Positions 12,140 to 24,573 of a stretch of DNA of 64,000 nt are shown piece by piece. The translations under genes and the position numbers were made by a program. Numbering within the stretch: position 1 is the stretch's first letter; each line of letters starts with the position of its first letter. Under the pieces are notes generated by a model. The model saw only the letters and a list, made by a program, of their open reading frames with translations. It was not told where the DNA came from and ran no database searches. The stretch is from Spirodela intermedia. Lineage: Eukaryota > Streptophyta > Magnoliopsida > Alismatales > Araceae. The DNA lies in NCBI GenBank assembly GCA_902729315.2, contig LR746272.1, positions 8,612,327-8,676,326 on the forward strand, given 5' to 3'.

Positions 12140-14219
12140 TACCCATTTTGTCTAGAACACTTCCCTTCTCCACGTTCCCTATCTCTCTCTCTCCAATCCT
12201 CCCCCTAAAAATAAAAATAAAACCATATGTATATATATATGAGTTTAGAATTTGCTGGCCAATTTCAGTGATGAATTTTTGTAGGGACGGCTATCAATTG
12301 TTCTAGCCAGTGAGACTGATGGACCCCATGGGGGCCTCGTTTTTGGGGTTACCAGCTATTATAGGTTTGGAGAGGAAGTCAAACCAGATCCCATCTTCAC
12401 TAGAACCAGATATCTGTTTACACTGGCTAGTTGCTTCATTCAAACCCTCATTTAGGAGTGGTTTGTCATTAGATTATCCAAATGATCACTGAAAACCTGA
12501 ATTTTTAATGTCATGAACTATGGTTTTCGTGATCTGGGTTTTAGAGGTAGAGAGTAGTACGATTTGTTGTTGGTGATCCGGTGAGAATGAGAATTAAAGG
12601 AAGAAATCATAACTGGTCGTGGGGATGATCAAGTGCTGTTCTTAGACTGTAAGATGCTATGGGAGACAGTGAATTAATGGGGGAAATTTTGGATTTGGGG
12701 GGATCTTTTTGAGCTCGGACTGGGTCACTGATAGCGGACGCATGCTGCTTAAAATAATTTTTTGTGTGGTTATTGGGCTATGTTCTATGGACCAATTAGT
12801 TTTTGTTTTTGTTTTACTATGTATTGTATTCAATTCAATAAGATCGCATCTACTGTTGGAGGAATACCCCTCAAAAATACTCACAATTTCGACACATGCT
12901 GGTTCAAAGTCTGTCACCATGCTTCTACTACAGATGAATTTTATTATTTTCCCAAGTTAGATCATATCAGCGCCAGTTTCCTCACAAGATAATCTTTCAT
13001 AGAGACCTCAGACGCTGTTCTCTTGTCTGATTCATAGACGTGTTCATGCCAGACACTTCATTGGAGACAACAACAACAACCGAAAAAAAAAAATCCGTGC
13101 TTAATGAAAGAGCAGCACATCTGACATTCTGACACTGAAAATTCTAGCCCTGTATTTGCTGTTTGATTTCGAGCCCTATTCCAGCTCTTCTATGTTCTCC
13201 ATGGCAGTTTCTTGCAATCGATCAGGAGAACCAGGGGGTGGGTGTTCGTCAAAACTGCTATCTAGTCTGGATATTTCCATGATATTTGATCTCAACCTTA
13301 TCTCTACTGGGTCATGGATGTTCAAAGGTGAAAGAGCTGTTCCTAGAACTGCATAAAGGTCCATAGTTTCTGGTAAGATTTTAAGTCTCCTAGGAGATGC
13401 ATCTGCCTTCTGGGAGGAAATCTTATGAGGAAATTATCATCTTGGATGGAAAATAATGCACAGAAAGCTCTGATCTTCGGTCTTGGATGTAAAATGGTTA
13501 AAATTTTGAAGGAATTGGAGGATCCAACCTGAAACCAGTCAGTTGTTCTGGCCCACTGATGCTTCTTCAGGTTCTAGAAAAAAGCATGCGGGATATCCAA
13601 TGTGGGATTATCTTACATGGTTTGAAACATTTTTTGCGGCTCTCGTGAAGTCATAGAGGGTATGTGTAAATGGTTCAAAAGACAATATACCTATATTTAT
13701 GCATGTGTATGTAATTATTCGCATATTTAAATTTCCATAAAGCAGTAAAATAAATAGGACAAAGGAAACCTCCTCTACGGGTCTTCCTGGCCAGAGGAAG
13801 AAGGCGGCGGCAGAGGAATGGGTAGGATAGAAGAGTAGGGAAGCAAAAGCTTCTGATCTCCTCCGGATCTAATTGTGATAAAGTTGCCGTTTTTAAATGG
13901 GCGCTGTTAGATCTTGCAGGCCGGCACGTGTTGCGGCTTTGCCAAGACCAAACGTGTCAGGCATGCATGAGCAGATCGCCTTCGTGTCCAGAACACTCGA
14001 CAGCTCAACCCTCTCTCGCGCAAACCCTGACCTGCTACGAACAAGATCATCATCTCTCTGATCACTTGCTATCTAACTATTCTTCTATTAAAAAATTACA
14101 GAACGAAGATCATCCTCTCTCTCTGTCTCTCTCTCCATCCGGCCTACGCGCGTCTGTGAGTCACTACGTGGAGGAGAGAAGCCCGGCCGCCATGCCTCGC
14201 TTCGGCCGAGCCGATCCAG
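12140..14219. other. Intergenic interval, small-protein gene to DOG1-domain gene
   Basis: 2.1 kb, AT-rich. It should hold the 3' UTR of the small gene. There is a short TATATATA stretch near 12231 and a polyA run near 13084. A 62-residue minus-strand frame at 13176-13364 resembles nothing I know. No mobile-element signature is seen. Confidence 0.5.
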
Positions 14220-14948
14220 TTACTCACCGCCGAGCGGGCGGTCCCTCCTAGAACACCATTCGTGGAGGGATAACTGCAGCTGCTTGGCGGCGACGAGGTA
14301 GTCCACCGCCTGGACAGGGGAGAGGATCTTGACCAGCTCCCTCAACATCTCCAACCTCAGCCCATCGGCCTGCTCCGTGATCCTGGCCAGAGACTCCTCG
14401 TACACGGCCATGGCGCTCTTTAGTTCGTCAGAGTCAAGGGCTTCCCGGTTGCGGGACATGGGGACGAAGGGCCTGTCGGCGATATCCTCCTGGAGAGAGG
14501 CCACGCGGGAGCTAAGGGTGTCCTCCTCTCTCATGATCCTCAGGTGGAGATCGTTGACCAGGGCCATCTGATGCGCCGTGAGACCGTTGACCTCTATCGT
14601 CAACCCTCGCAGAAACTCGTTGAGGTGAAACTCGAGCTCCATCCCGGAGAGGGTGTAGAGGAGGCGAACGGCCATTGAAGGCCGGCAACCGCCAATCCAG
14701 AGGAAGGTGCTCTCGAAGGAGGAGCACCACCGCGCACAGAAGATGGACGAGGCGTCCTTCTTCGCCAGAGCGGTCCGCTGCGCAGAGTAGTTCTCGTAGA
14801 GCTGCACGTTCTTCGCGACCAGCAACCGGAGGTCGTTCTCGGTGGCGGCGGCAGCCTTGGCCCCAACGAGCTCCTCCAGATTGGCATCCTGCAGCTGCAT
14901 CCATTCCAGGAAGCAGCACCTGCTGCGTTCCTGATCCTTGAAACTCAT
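14220..14948 (-). CDS. DOG1-domain protein (TGA-type seed dormancy control family)
   Basis: A single exon of 729 nt, 242 residues, spanning the whole DOG1 domain (DELAY OF GERMINATION 1 / C-terminal region of TGA bZIP factors without the bZIP). It starts MSFKDQERSRCCFLEWM, with the family-typical Trp and a following QDANLEEL. Mid-domain motifs include FLWIGGCRPSMAVRLLYTL, and the end is AAKQLQLSLHEWCSRRDR. The frame is open for 16 more codons upstream, but MSFK starts the homology. DOG1-family proteins act in dormancy by binding PP2C phosphatases (AHG1) and heme in Arabidopsis DOG1; whether this paralogue does so is unknown. The stop codon sits inside a good splice-donor match (GGTGAGTAA), so a longer spliced form is possible. 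Confidence 0.9.
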   Translation of the reverse strand: MSFKDQERSRCCFLEWMQLQDANLEELVGAKAAAATENDLRLLVAKNVQLYENYSAQRTALAKKDASSIFCARWCSSFESTFLWIGGCRPSMAVRLLYTLSGMELEFHLNEFLRGLTIEVNGLTAHQMALVNDLHLRIMREEDTLSSRVASLQEDIADRPFVPMSRNREALDSDELKSAMAVYEESLARITEQADGLRLEMLRELVKILSPVQAVDYLVAAKQLQLSLHEWCSRRDRPLGGE

Positions 14949-17073
14949 GGCTGCGATCCTTGGATGACGGACTGTCGGAGGTGAAGATCTATCCAAATAT
15001 CGACGTCAAACTCTAATATCAGATGGATGTTGCCGCTGCGAAAGGGACAGCAGGCTCCGGAGGCCCAAAGGAGAGGTTCCAGAGGCTCGCCGGTGCAAGA
15101 CACGGGTCTTGTCACACTGGGGGTGGTGTGGACTTGATTCCCTTCCACGTCGACTCTTCCACGCAATCTCTCACGCCCATTAAATCCCTCGCGAACCCCA
15201 AGACGCCTTTCAGACACCGATTCTTCGAGTTGAGATCAAGGGGGACTCTTCCACGAAGTCAGAAACGAGCTGCTTCGTCGAGCGAGCCGAGGCGGCAGAG
15301 TAGATCTCCTGACAGCGCATCGGGGACTTGTACTCGGCGTGGCGTTATCTCGTTCCGTCTCACACCAGTTCTTGAAGAATTGCCATAAATGGTTCGGAAC
15401 TAACAAACCTGCCGTTTATTCCAACTTGTGTTCTCACGAGCGCGGGATAATCTGAGCTTAGGTTGGTGTATGGGGGGGGCGGGGGGTTGGGGACGGATAA
15501 CCATGAGGAGCATTATCTGCTGAGTCGAAGATAGAGGGCGACTTATTCTCGTGGATCTTGGCTTGAGCACAATCATTTCGAAAATTAAGTGGGTTGTTCA
15601 AAAGGAAGAGAGAAAAAGTGAAGACTGGTTTGGGCTGGATTATAATCCGTCAACCCTCCAAGGCCATAGTGTGGGAGAGGAGAAGAGAAGCATAGGATAA
15701 GGTTTTTACCTATCAGCCAGCAACGAAGGTAAACAGATAAAGATAAATAGATAGATAGAAAGAGAGAGATAGAAAGACATACGAGATGATCTAAAATGAT
15801 TAGTCACATTGGTAATAAACGTTTAATCGCACCCTTAGCGCATGGTAAACGTCATTATTAAGTCCTAGGAACCCGATGAGGTCCAAGGGACCTCATCAGA
15901 ACCCCAATTAGGATTGCCCAGAGCTCAAACAAAAACCCTCGTCAAAATAATTTGCCCGAAAATGATACCACCTCTGTTCTGGTTTCCAAGAGTGTCTCTT
16001 TGCATTTGATCGAAAATGCTCGTCATCTGTCTGACCCTTTTGCGAATCTACAGGCGCCCATGATAAATGATTGAGTTACTAGCAAAATAGTTTTGTGATC
16101 TGTGGGATAGGAATGCGAGAAACCCTCGTCTCGTTTCACACTCCAAGGGAGCTACTGACGCTTACTAAAATGTCTATCAAAATTTTATGATACACCCACC
16201 TTCCCCCAAGATTATCTGCATCATGTCGTCGGTGCCCCTCATGCAATTAAACAGGAGATCCGTACGGAACCTACAGACTTCGCGATCGGATTCAGGGCAG
16301 CTTGAAACGACTGGTCAGTCAGCTTGTTCTGACGTCCTCTGTTCATGATCGGCGTGAATGAAGGATAAAAGGCCAGGCGCCGCCCTCCCCACCCCCCCTA
16401 TTCCCATCTCATCAGAGTTCTCGTTGCCGTAACCGGCCCATGGCATCGCGATCGGTCAATAAGAATCTCCTAGGTAGACGCTGAGTTTTCAGGCAGCAAG
16501 TAGACCAGCTTGTTGGCGTAGAGAGGGTAGCCGTAGGCGGGCGCGATAAGAGCCCCCTCTCCGCCTTCTCTCATATCTGGATTTATTGCCGACGATGGTT
16601 TTTTAAATAGGCAAAATTAAGTATATTTTAGCTTGTCCCCGCTTTAGCGATGAGAGATACTGTGGTCTCTGGGTGAGAGACGACTAGAATAGCTCCGAAA
16701 GAAGAGAGCTGGACACTCGAGCGTCTTGTTTCCTTGGAACTGTCTAAACAGGAGTTGGGAACATGAAGAACTGCAACCAGCGTTTCACAAGAACGATTTC
16801 TCCTGCAAGAGAGTTATCTGATTGCAGGCTTAATGGCGTAATCATTAGAGGCTAGGTTACAAAGTTTTGGCATCCGCAGTCGTATCCAGGACGACGGGGG
16901 GAGACGCCATGAAATATGGCCGTAAAACGAAAGAGTATTTGTCAACCTATGTTTAGGATATCCGTTCCGTCCGTGAATAGGTCTGGCGGGGCCGCACTAC
17001 ATAAAGCCGAAAGGCATGGGATGGATGGAGCAAGGAATCAGTCTCTTAAACGAAGAGCCTCATGCACCTAGGA

Positions 17074-17075
<2 letters not shown>

Positions 17076-17128
<53 letters not shown>
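17076..17128. repeat. (TC)n microsatellite
   Basis: Perfect 53 bp TC repeat, about 400 bp upstream of the AAA-ATPase start. Confidence 0.95.
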
Positions 17129-17131
<3 letters not shown>

Positions 17132-17382
17132 AATCCTCTTTCTCTTATCAGTATATCCTCTTCATCCCAAGTTTCAAGATAACTCGTCTTCGAATAGTTA
17201 ACTTGAAAACTGGTCGTCTTGGTCAAATTATCCTGCTTCGTCGTCTCTGATGGAATGAAATGCCTTGAGTTGACTTGAATATGTTAAATCGAAATGCGCT
17301 CTCCCGATCGCGTGTAGATTCTGCCGGATAATTTTCCATCATTCTGATTCCTTATTATAATATGGAGTGCAGTCTCTCTCTG

Positions 17383-17383
<1 letters not shown>

Positions 17384-17435
<52 letters not shown>
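17384..17435. repeat. (CT)n microsatellite
   Basis: Perfect 52 bp CT repeat, about 95 bp upstream of the ATPase start and probably within its 5' leader; a shorter TC run precedes it. Confidence 0.95.
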
Positions 17436-17438
<3 letters not shown>

Positions 17439-17530
17439 ACTGTTGAGACGGAGGACTCATTATTTTCATGATATGGACAACTGGACAGCCTGACAGTCAA
17501 TAATTGAGACAAACTGTAGAAGCCCAACGA

Positions 17531-19024
17531 ATGCCCTTAAATACAGATCCGCAGCAGCTGCATGTACAAATCCGAAGTCGCATCCCCTCCGTCCTCAGCT
17601 CCGTCATGGACTTCCACCTGCAATCCCTGGGATCTCTCCTGGTCACCATTATGTTCCTCCGATCCATGATCTTAGAATTCGTTCCTCAGAGGCTCCTCTC
17701 TTCCGTAAAGAAAGCTGTGAAGGAGCGTCTCCTACCTCACCAGGACTGCTGCATCGTGATCGAGGAGTTGGACTACCGCGGCTACTCCGAGACCTTCGAA
17801 CTCGCCCTGAAGTACCTCAGCATCCGGTTCTCCGACTCGGCCTCCGCCGTTAGGGTGGCTGACGACGGCGCCAGCTCCAAAGGGTATTCCTTCGCCATCG
17901 ACATTGACCAGACCCTGGTAGACGAAGCCAACGGCGTAGCGATCCTGTGGAGCTTCCGCGTAAAGGACTCTCCCTCACTCGGCCGCGGCGGCAGCAACAG
18001 AGTGAGGTTTCTCGAGCTGTCCTTTGGAAAGGAGCACAACGCCTACGTGAGGCACCATTATTTCCCAGAGATGCTGGCCGTTGCACGTCAAGAGGAGGCT
18101 TGTACTCGGGCGAGGAAGCTCTTCACCAACAGCAGCTCCGGCGACCGGGGTTCCCTCTGGTCGTCCGTCGTCTTCGACCACCCCTCAACGTTTGACACCC
18201 TCGCGATGGACCACGAAGTGAAGATGAGCATCATCAACGACCTGAAGAAGTTCACCACCAAGGAAGACTACTACAAGAGAGTGGGCAGGACGTGGAAACG
18301 AGGGTACCTCATCTACGGTCCACCCGGAACGGGGAAGACAAGCCTCGTTGCCGCCATGGCCAACTTCCTAGAGTTTGACCTCTACGACTTGGACCTGTCG
18401 GCGGTGACCAGCAACTCGCAGCTCAGGAGGCTCCTCCTCGAGACCCGGCGCCGGTCTCTGATCGTTATCGAGGACATAGACCGGTGTATCCACGCTGTGG
18501 AGAGGTGCACCAGGAGATTGGCGGAGCATGGAAGCAACAACGGTAGCCTCCGCGTTGGTGACGTCGAATCTGACGACGACGATAGGAGCGGGACAGGTGA
18601 GCTGAGCCTCTCTGGAATTCTCAACTTCATGGATGGGTTGTGGTCTTCATGTGGGCAGGAGAGGTTGATGGTGGTGACGACCAACCACAAGGACAGACTC
18701 GACCGGGCGCTGCTGAGACCGGGGAGGCTGGATGTCCACATCCACCTCTCTTACTGTCGTGTCCATGCACTTAGAACCCTAGCCAATAACTACCTATTCC
18801 CCGGAGAAGAAAAAGGGATCGAAGGTCACAGTGCATACGGGGGCGCGGAGTGGAGGGAGATAGAAGAGTTGATCGTCAAGGTCAACGTTACACCGGCCAC
18901 CGTGGCGGAGACTTTTCTCGGGAGCGGTAGCCCGGCGGCGGCGTATGCCCAGCTGGCCGAAATGCTGCGTCGCGAGTTCTCCGGAAAGAGCAAGAAAAGG
19001 GAGGAGGAGCCAGCCTCACAGTAA
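17531..19024 (+). CDS. BCS1-like AAA-type ATPase (AATP1/HSR4/ASD group)
   Basis: Intronless, 497 residues from the first ATG (MPLNTDPQQL); an internal ATG at 17606 (MDFHLQSLGS) would also retain the N-terminal hydrophobic segment and matches the family start better. Order: membrane anchor near residues 25-55 (LGSLLVTIMFLRSM), AAA-associated domain with YLSIRF- and VVFDHPSTFDTLAMD-like motifs, then the AAA module. Walker A is GPPGTGKT at 263-270, Walker B SLIVIEDID at 309-317, and sensor/arginine-finger region VVTTNHKDRLDRALLRPGRLD. Plant members sit in the ER or mitochondrial membrane and are often stress- or pathogen-induced. An acidic insert (ESDDDD) lies between Walker B and the second region of homology, as is common in this group. 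All catalytic motifs look intact. Confidence 0.93.
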   Translation: MPLNTDPQQLHVQIRSRIPSVLSSVMDFHLQSLGSLLVTIMFLRSMILEFVPQRLLSSVKKAVKERLLPHQDCCIVIEELDYRGYSETFELALKYLSIRFSDSASAVRVADDGASSKGYSFAIDIDQTLVDEANGVAILWSFRVKDSPSLGRGGSNRVRFLELSFGKEHNAYVRHHYFPEMLAVARQEEACTRARKLFTNSSSGDRGSLWSSVVFDHPSTFDTLAMDHEVKMSIINDLKKFTTKEDYYKRVGRTWKRGYLIYGPPGTGKTSLVAAMANFLEFDLYDLDLSAVTSNSQLRRLLLETRRRSLIVIEDIDRCIHAVERCTRRLAEHGSNNGSLRVGDVESDDDDRSGTGELSLSGILNFMDGLWSSCGQERLMVVTTNHKDRLDRALLRPGRLDVHIHLSYCRVHALRTLANNYLFPGEEKGIEGHSAYGGAEWREIEELIVKVNVTPATVAETFLGSGSPAAAYAQLAEMLRREFSGKSKKREEEPASQ

Positions 19025-21168
19025 CAGTCAGAGCTCTGAAGACCAGCGCGGTGCCGAGAGAGGAAGAACCCAGCCTCAAAAGTGGTTTCGTCTTCACCGT
19101 CCGTCTTCAGAGGATCTAAAATCACAGCTACTATTACCTCTTTTTCTTTTCTTCTTCTTCTTCTTCTAGCTCACCTCACAGACTTTCCTTTGCTATGTTC
19201 GATCGACGAAAATTTTCGTACATTTCTATTGTTGGAGGTTGGAAATATCACGGTCCCGATTGCAAATTGTTCAGTGCTTACTACTATGAAGAACATTCTC
19301 AACGCATCCAAATCGGTCGACATTGGGATTCAACTATATCGATCAAAGTAGATACCACACGTGAACTCTTTGAGAAGCTATGATTAAGCTGCACTCCAGG
19401 AAATTGGGGTGTTCGTATTCCTAAAATGGGTCTCTCTGCTGTTGACGGGCCCGCTTGCCCAAAGGCAACACGCAGGGCACAAGCCTCCGAAGTCAACAAG
19501 GAAAGAAGATGACAACAGAGGCCGCTGTTTCAAGTGCTGGACTTCAAAATCGTGACGGAATAAGAATAATGTCATCCATGTATGACTATGACGGAATGGT
19601 ATCCACAGTTGAGAGATCTCGACCAATGAAAAAGGGTTAATGTTCTTGAAAAATTGTTGAAGGAAATCTCGACTCAGGCCAACATGAACTTATGCATGAT
19701 TTACTCGAAATGGCCCCATTTTTTATTATTTTTTCCTCCTGATACTAATCTGGGTCAGTTCTCAAAGACGCCTCTAGCCAACCCTTTGATTCACCGGGAG
19801 TTTAAGAGGTTGACCTGGCCTGTTCTCTAAGTTTAGGCTACTTAATTTATTGCTCCCGTGTTTCCTAAGGATATCATTGCAACATCCCCGGTTCAAAGCA
19901 ATCTGAGTAACTCGGATAGTAAAAAGAGATAATTAATTGCTTTGGTCTTGCATCGGACCATCAAATCAAAAAAAAAATCAGGTCGAGATTTGGTTCACTG
20001 GTTCTGATTAATTTAGAACATAATAATCTATTTTTTTCTCATAAATCCGGCCATTTGATCCCCAGCCCCACACTTTTTCTTGATTCACCTGGACCCTACT
20101 TGATAACGTAACAGCCCCATCGTCTCATTGGAATTCCGGATCGTCCAGTTCAAAACGAATCTGAAACTCGTTTTCTTCTTGTCTGAGATTATTTTAGCAT
20201 CATACACAAAGTTTGACGCGAGAAGGTGCCTACCAATGAGATATCGAGTGGATGCCTATCGTTGACAATGGTAGACCTTCCAAAGAAAATCCATGGCACA
20301 ACGGGGTGCCTGGTCGTATTCTTACTTGAGAACACAGAAAGTCAATGGTGTTAGCCTGATAGAGTTAGAGCAGAGACTGCCCGCATCTTCTCTGAAAACC
20401 TTCGTCGCTGCAATCGAGCAATAGTAACCCCAGAAGTGAACATGTGAATATAGTTTTGATAAAATAAACAATCTGCCGATGAAAATCAAATCTAATTTTC
20501 TCATTTAACTTACATTTTAAAAGTTTTATATGTGTTAATTATTCAACTTTTAAGTGCACCCACCTCGCTACAATGAGCCAACCAGTGGCGATGGGTATAG
20601 ATAAGTTACCAGGGAACCTCTATAATTAGAACAATAGACAGATGATGAGTCTTGCATGGCCCCCCCGAGACAACCTTCAACTACCGCTCCACTACCGGGT
20701 TTACTTTTGAACTGCTTACCCTAAAGCGGGAGGCGGCGCAACCGGACGAAGAGAACCCGTCGACCCGTTCTTCAAAGGCGTTGACCTCTGGTATTCAGGT
20801 TAATTTTTGGGAAAAAACGAAACATCGACGGAAATCCAGTCGGCCTCGGACTCATCATGGAAGCTGAGCTTCCTCGAGGCCCGCTTCTGACGGCGGTGCC
20901 GCCGTAGAGACCCCGGCTTCTCTCTCCGCGGGCGTTGCTTGCAGACCACTGCAGACCCTCGTCCAGGGGATTCACGCCGCCGTCACGAGGTTCTATGGCT
21001 GTGACTAGGAGGAACCCCATGAGAGTTATGGACTCGGGGAGATTTTTAGGCCCGTTTTTACAAGGTTAAGGCCGTGGACCACTGAGATATGGTGGATAGA
21101 GTTCCTCCACCATACCGTCGTCTTCCTCCTCCGAAGGATCTCTGAGGCGACCTTGAAGGGAGGAGGCC
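19025..21168. other. Intergenic interval, AAA ATPase to LRR pseudokinase
   Basis: 2.1 kb. A TTC-rich tract at 19145-19168 probably lies in the ATPase 3' UTR. No gene, RNA or repeat family is recognised. Confidence 0.5.
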
Positions 21169-23270
21169 ATGGATAGCTTCGCCTCTAAGCTCCTTCTTCT
21201 TTTGGTGATTGTTCACGTCCGCCCCTCACTGCAGGATCCCTCCTGCAACGCCACAGAGAGAGAGCTTCTCTCCAACGCCTTCGCCTTCGTCTCTGGCTTC
21301 CGATTATCGCAGTTGCTCCAGAACTCTACCGGCCGCGGCGGCAGAGATGATTGCAGCGCCGCCACGGAGATAAGGCTGCCATCGAGGAATCTGAGAGGGA
21401 CGGTCTCGTGGAAGTTCATGCGGGATGTCTCCTCCCTCCGCGTCCTGGACCTCTCCGGCAACTCGCTGAGGGGCTCCATCCCCGCTGGCTTCTGGTCAGC
21501 TCCCCTCCTCACCGAAGTGAATATCGCCGACAACCACCTTGGAGGCGCCGTCGGGTTCGACGCGCAGCACGGGCGTCCATTGTCCTCCCTTCTCGTCCTC
21601 AACCTCTCCGGCAACCGATTCACCAACTCGGTCCGGTTGTCGGGATTCCCCCGGCTCCGTTTCCTGGACCTCTCCAGGAACGACCTGAGGTCTTGGCCCT
21701 CTGGGCTCGGAGGACTGACTCAGTTGTCGTACTTGGATATATCCAGCTGCAACATCTCCGGCGACGGCGAGCTCCTCGCTGGCCTTTCTTCCTTGGAGCA
21801 TTTGGACGCTTCGAGGAATTGGATAAGTGGGTCGTTCCCTGCGGATCTCCCCCAGCTCTCAAGAATCAAGTTTCTGGACATATCGTTCAACAACTTCACC
21901 GGGAGAGTGGCGGCGATGGATCTGCGGAAGTTCGGCGCCGGGGCTTTCGTCCACGCCGGGGTTGAGATTCTCTCAGAAAATACCTCGACTCCTTCGCCTT
22001 CTCTCCTTCCCGAAGATCACAGAGGGGAACAGAAGCGAAGCCATAGAAAACTGAGTCGTCCCCTAGTGTGGGGCCTGGCGTTATCAGCCGCTCTCTTGTC
22101 AGTCTTGACAGTGGTGATGGTTGCAGCTTGTGTGCGCTGGAAAGGGTGGAGGAGCGAAGGGAAGAGTAAGGAAACAGTGATGACGGGAGGAGGAGCTGCG
22201 GCGCCGCCTTGGGTCGCAGAAATCATCGCCGGCGGCCCAGTTGATGCGGCGGCGCCAGTGGTGATGTTCGAGAAGCCGCTGCTGCAGCTGACGTTCTTAG
22301 AGCTCGTGGCCGCCACTTCAGGGTTTGCGGAGGAGACCCAGCTGGCTGAGGGCCGGAGGAGCGGCACCGTCTACCGGGCCGTACTGCCGGGGGAGATAGA
22401 CGTCGTCATCAAGCTGCTTGACAGCGCGCGCACGATGGAAGCGGCAGCGGCCAAGGCCATGTTTGAGGAGCTCAAGCATCTAAAGCACCCTAATATCCTT
22501 CCTCTTCTGGGTTTCTGCATTGCAGGTAAATTCACAAAGTTGAACTCTGGAAGAGGGTACAGTGGATTCAACGTTTGAATCTCTCGCGACCTAAATTTCT
22601 TTCCTCTTCTTCTTCTTCTTCGTCAGGGAGAGAAAAGCTGCTGCTGTACGAGTACATGGAAAACGGTGACCTGCGGCGGTGGCTGCAGGAGCTTCCCGCC
22701 GGCCACCCCAACGTGGAGGACTGCAGCGGTGACGCGTGGGAAAGAGGAGCTCTCGCTTCGAGCAGCCTTCCCTCCCAAGAGATGGCGGCCATGGGGTGGG
22801 CGACTCGGCACCGAATCGCCATCGGAATCGCCCGGGGACTCGCCTTCCTGCATCACGCCGGGTCGAAACCCGTCGTCCACGGACGCCTCGTCCCCTCCAA
22901 TGTCCTCCTCGACGACGACTTCGAGCCCCGCATCACCGACTTCGGCACCGGCGGCGGCGGAAGCACCGAGGAAGACGTCTACTGCTACGGGCTGCTGCTT
23001 GTGGAGTTGCTGACGGGGAAGGTGGCGTCCCCCGCGGTAGTGGCGGCGGTGCGCCGCCTGGTGAGGGAGAAGGACGCGGGGCGGTGCCTGGACCCGCGAC
23101 TGAGTCAACACGCAAGTGACTCGGAGGAAGAGGAACGGGCGGAGAAGGAGATGGCGGAGGCCCTCCGAGTCGCATTCCTCTGCACCGCCGAGTCGTCGGA
23201 GAAGCGGCCCACCATGAGGCAGGTCGTCGGCCTGCTCAAGGAAATTCGCCCTTCTTGTCCGGCCTGGTGA
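21169..23270 (+). CDS. LRR receptor-like kinase, CaMRLK/MEE62-like, probable pseudokinase
   Basis: Two exons, 21169-22525 and 22627-23270, give 666 residues. Signal peptide about 1-22 ([10 protein letters not shown] core), then a Cys-containing N-cap, and about six LRRs (e.g. [34 protein letters not shown]). One transmembrane helix lies near 298-322 ([20 protein letters not shown]), followed by a kinase-like domain. The extracellular start ([31 protein letters not shown]) matches Arabidopsis MEE62/CaMRLK, a calmodulin-binding receptor-like kinase needed in embryo development. The VAIK-type lysine is present (DVVIKLL), but HRD is replaced by HGR at 537-539. DFG (557-559) is followed almost at once by EEDVYCYG, so most of the activation segment is absent. 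Catalysis is unlikely; signalling by scaffold or partner activation is inference. The intron falls between kinase subdomains IV and V. Confidence 0.9.
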
Positions 23271-23773
23271 AAGGCCCGTTCTCACTCCTCCAGCCGCACG
23301 TGCGCTGACTAGTGATCTGTGCGGAATGCCAGCATCTTGGTGGGATCAGTTGACCAGTCAGGACCTTGCCTCCACTCGTCTTTGATCTTTTTTGATAAAA
23401 TATGTGGTATATTATTTTCGCGAAATTAATCTGAGGCTGTTTCAACGGGCCCGAAACTCTCTTTAAAGCCCGGATATGGAAAATAGCCTGTCCGGAGACA
23501 TTTTCGGGCTTTCTTTATTCCTACCGAGTATAAAATCCTACGTGTAGTATTATATTATTTTCATTAGCCACAGAGATCTTTTGACGAAGCAGCCAACAAG
23601 GGTTGTCCTCATGCTCTTGGAAGGCATCTCCGCAGGACACGTGGATTCCACTATCGGACTACGACCGTCTGATGGGTACACCCTTTGGCAGCCAACAAGA
23701 GGGAATATTTGCTTTTTGTCCGGCTAACCAGCGAGAAACTCGGGTTGGGACAAACCCACCCGCCTTTTCACTG

Positions 23774-23775
<2 letters not shown>

Positions 23776-23804
<29 letters not shown>
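23776..23804. repeat. (CT)n microsatellite
   Basis: About 29 bp CT repeat, followed by an interrupted CTCTCTCTC. Confidence 0.9.
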
Positions 23805-23807
<3 letters not shown>

Positions 23808-24513
23808 CTCTCTCGGTTGGATTTTACTGGGCCGTCGTTCTATTTAGTGGACCTGTTTCTCAGGGTACATGCCAGGCAGCCCGACAGGGAACACCAGCCC
23901 ATATATGATATTGGCTTTACAACCGTGCTGATTATATTTTGTGTAAAAGCTACCCAACCTCGGTTGGACTGGGCCTATTTGCGCGACGGCCCAATTAGTC
24001 ATGGGCCGAATAAGCGATTGAGGGGGAGTCGGGTGACGTTCCAACGTTCCTTTCGTTTTTGTTGCAAGATACACGTCAAGTGGGGCCCTCTATCTCGGGA
24101 AATGGAGTGGAGGATTCGTCCTTGATGCGGATAAGGCGCGTTGGGGCCCGCTCCCAGTTCATGCGTCTCTAGGCCGAATAAGTACCCGATTGGGGGTGTT
24201 TTGATAAAGTTTTGATTTCCTCCGAGGACTGTCACGAAAAAGTCCCTTTGGGGGGAGGGTGGGCCCCGATCTGGGAAAGTGGGGGCCGCAGATTCTTCTT
24301 TGAGCCGGAGAAGGCTTACTTGGGAGGGACGGGTCAACACCCCGGCTCCTCCCGTGGTCCGCCCCGAGCAAAGCCGCCGAAAGGCAGGAGGGAATCTCAG
24401 CCGGGGCCCACCTCTCTTTTCCACGTGTCACACTCCCTCCCCTTTCCCCTTTTTACAGCCTTTCCCTCTTCCACATCTCCCTCCCCTTTTGTTTCGTTCG
24501 GCCCCGAGGAGCG

Positions 24514-24517
<4 letters not shown>

Positions 24518-24570
<53 letters not shown>
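24518..24570. repeat. (CT)n microsatellite
   Basis: Perfect 53 bp CT repeat in intergenic DNA. Confidence 0.95.

Positions 24571-24573
<3 letters not shown>

Larger units (their letters stand above)
14949..17530. other. Intergenic interval, DOG1-domain gene to AAA ATPase
   Basis: 2.6 kb between divergent starts. It includes a G-rich stretch (15472-15490) and two long TC microsatellites close to the ATPase start. A 121-codon plus frame at 15023-15388 has low-complexity composition and no family resemblance, so it is not called as a gene. Confidence 0.5.

Noticed and set aside
13176-13364. A 62-codon minus frame in the intergenic gap
   Set aside because: Reads like plausible protein but I recognise no family and no splice partners; too short to call.
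15023-15388. A 121-codon plus frame
   Set aside because: No recognisable motif and basic low-complexity composition; antisense overlap with upstream DNA of the DOG1 gene.
17504-17530. Extending the AAA ATPase nine codons upstream
   Set aside because: The codon at 17504 is TTG; the first ATG in frame is 17531.
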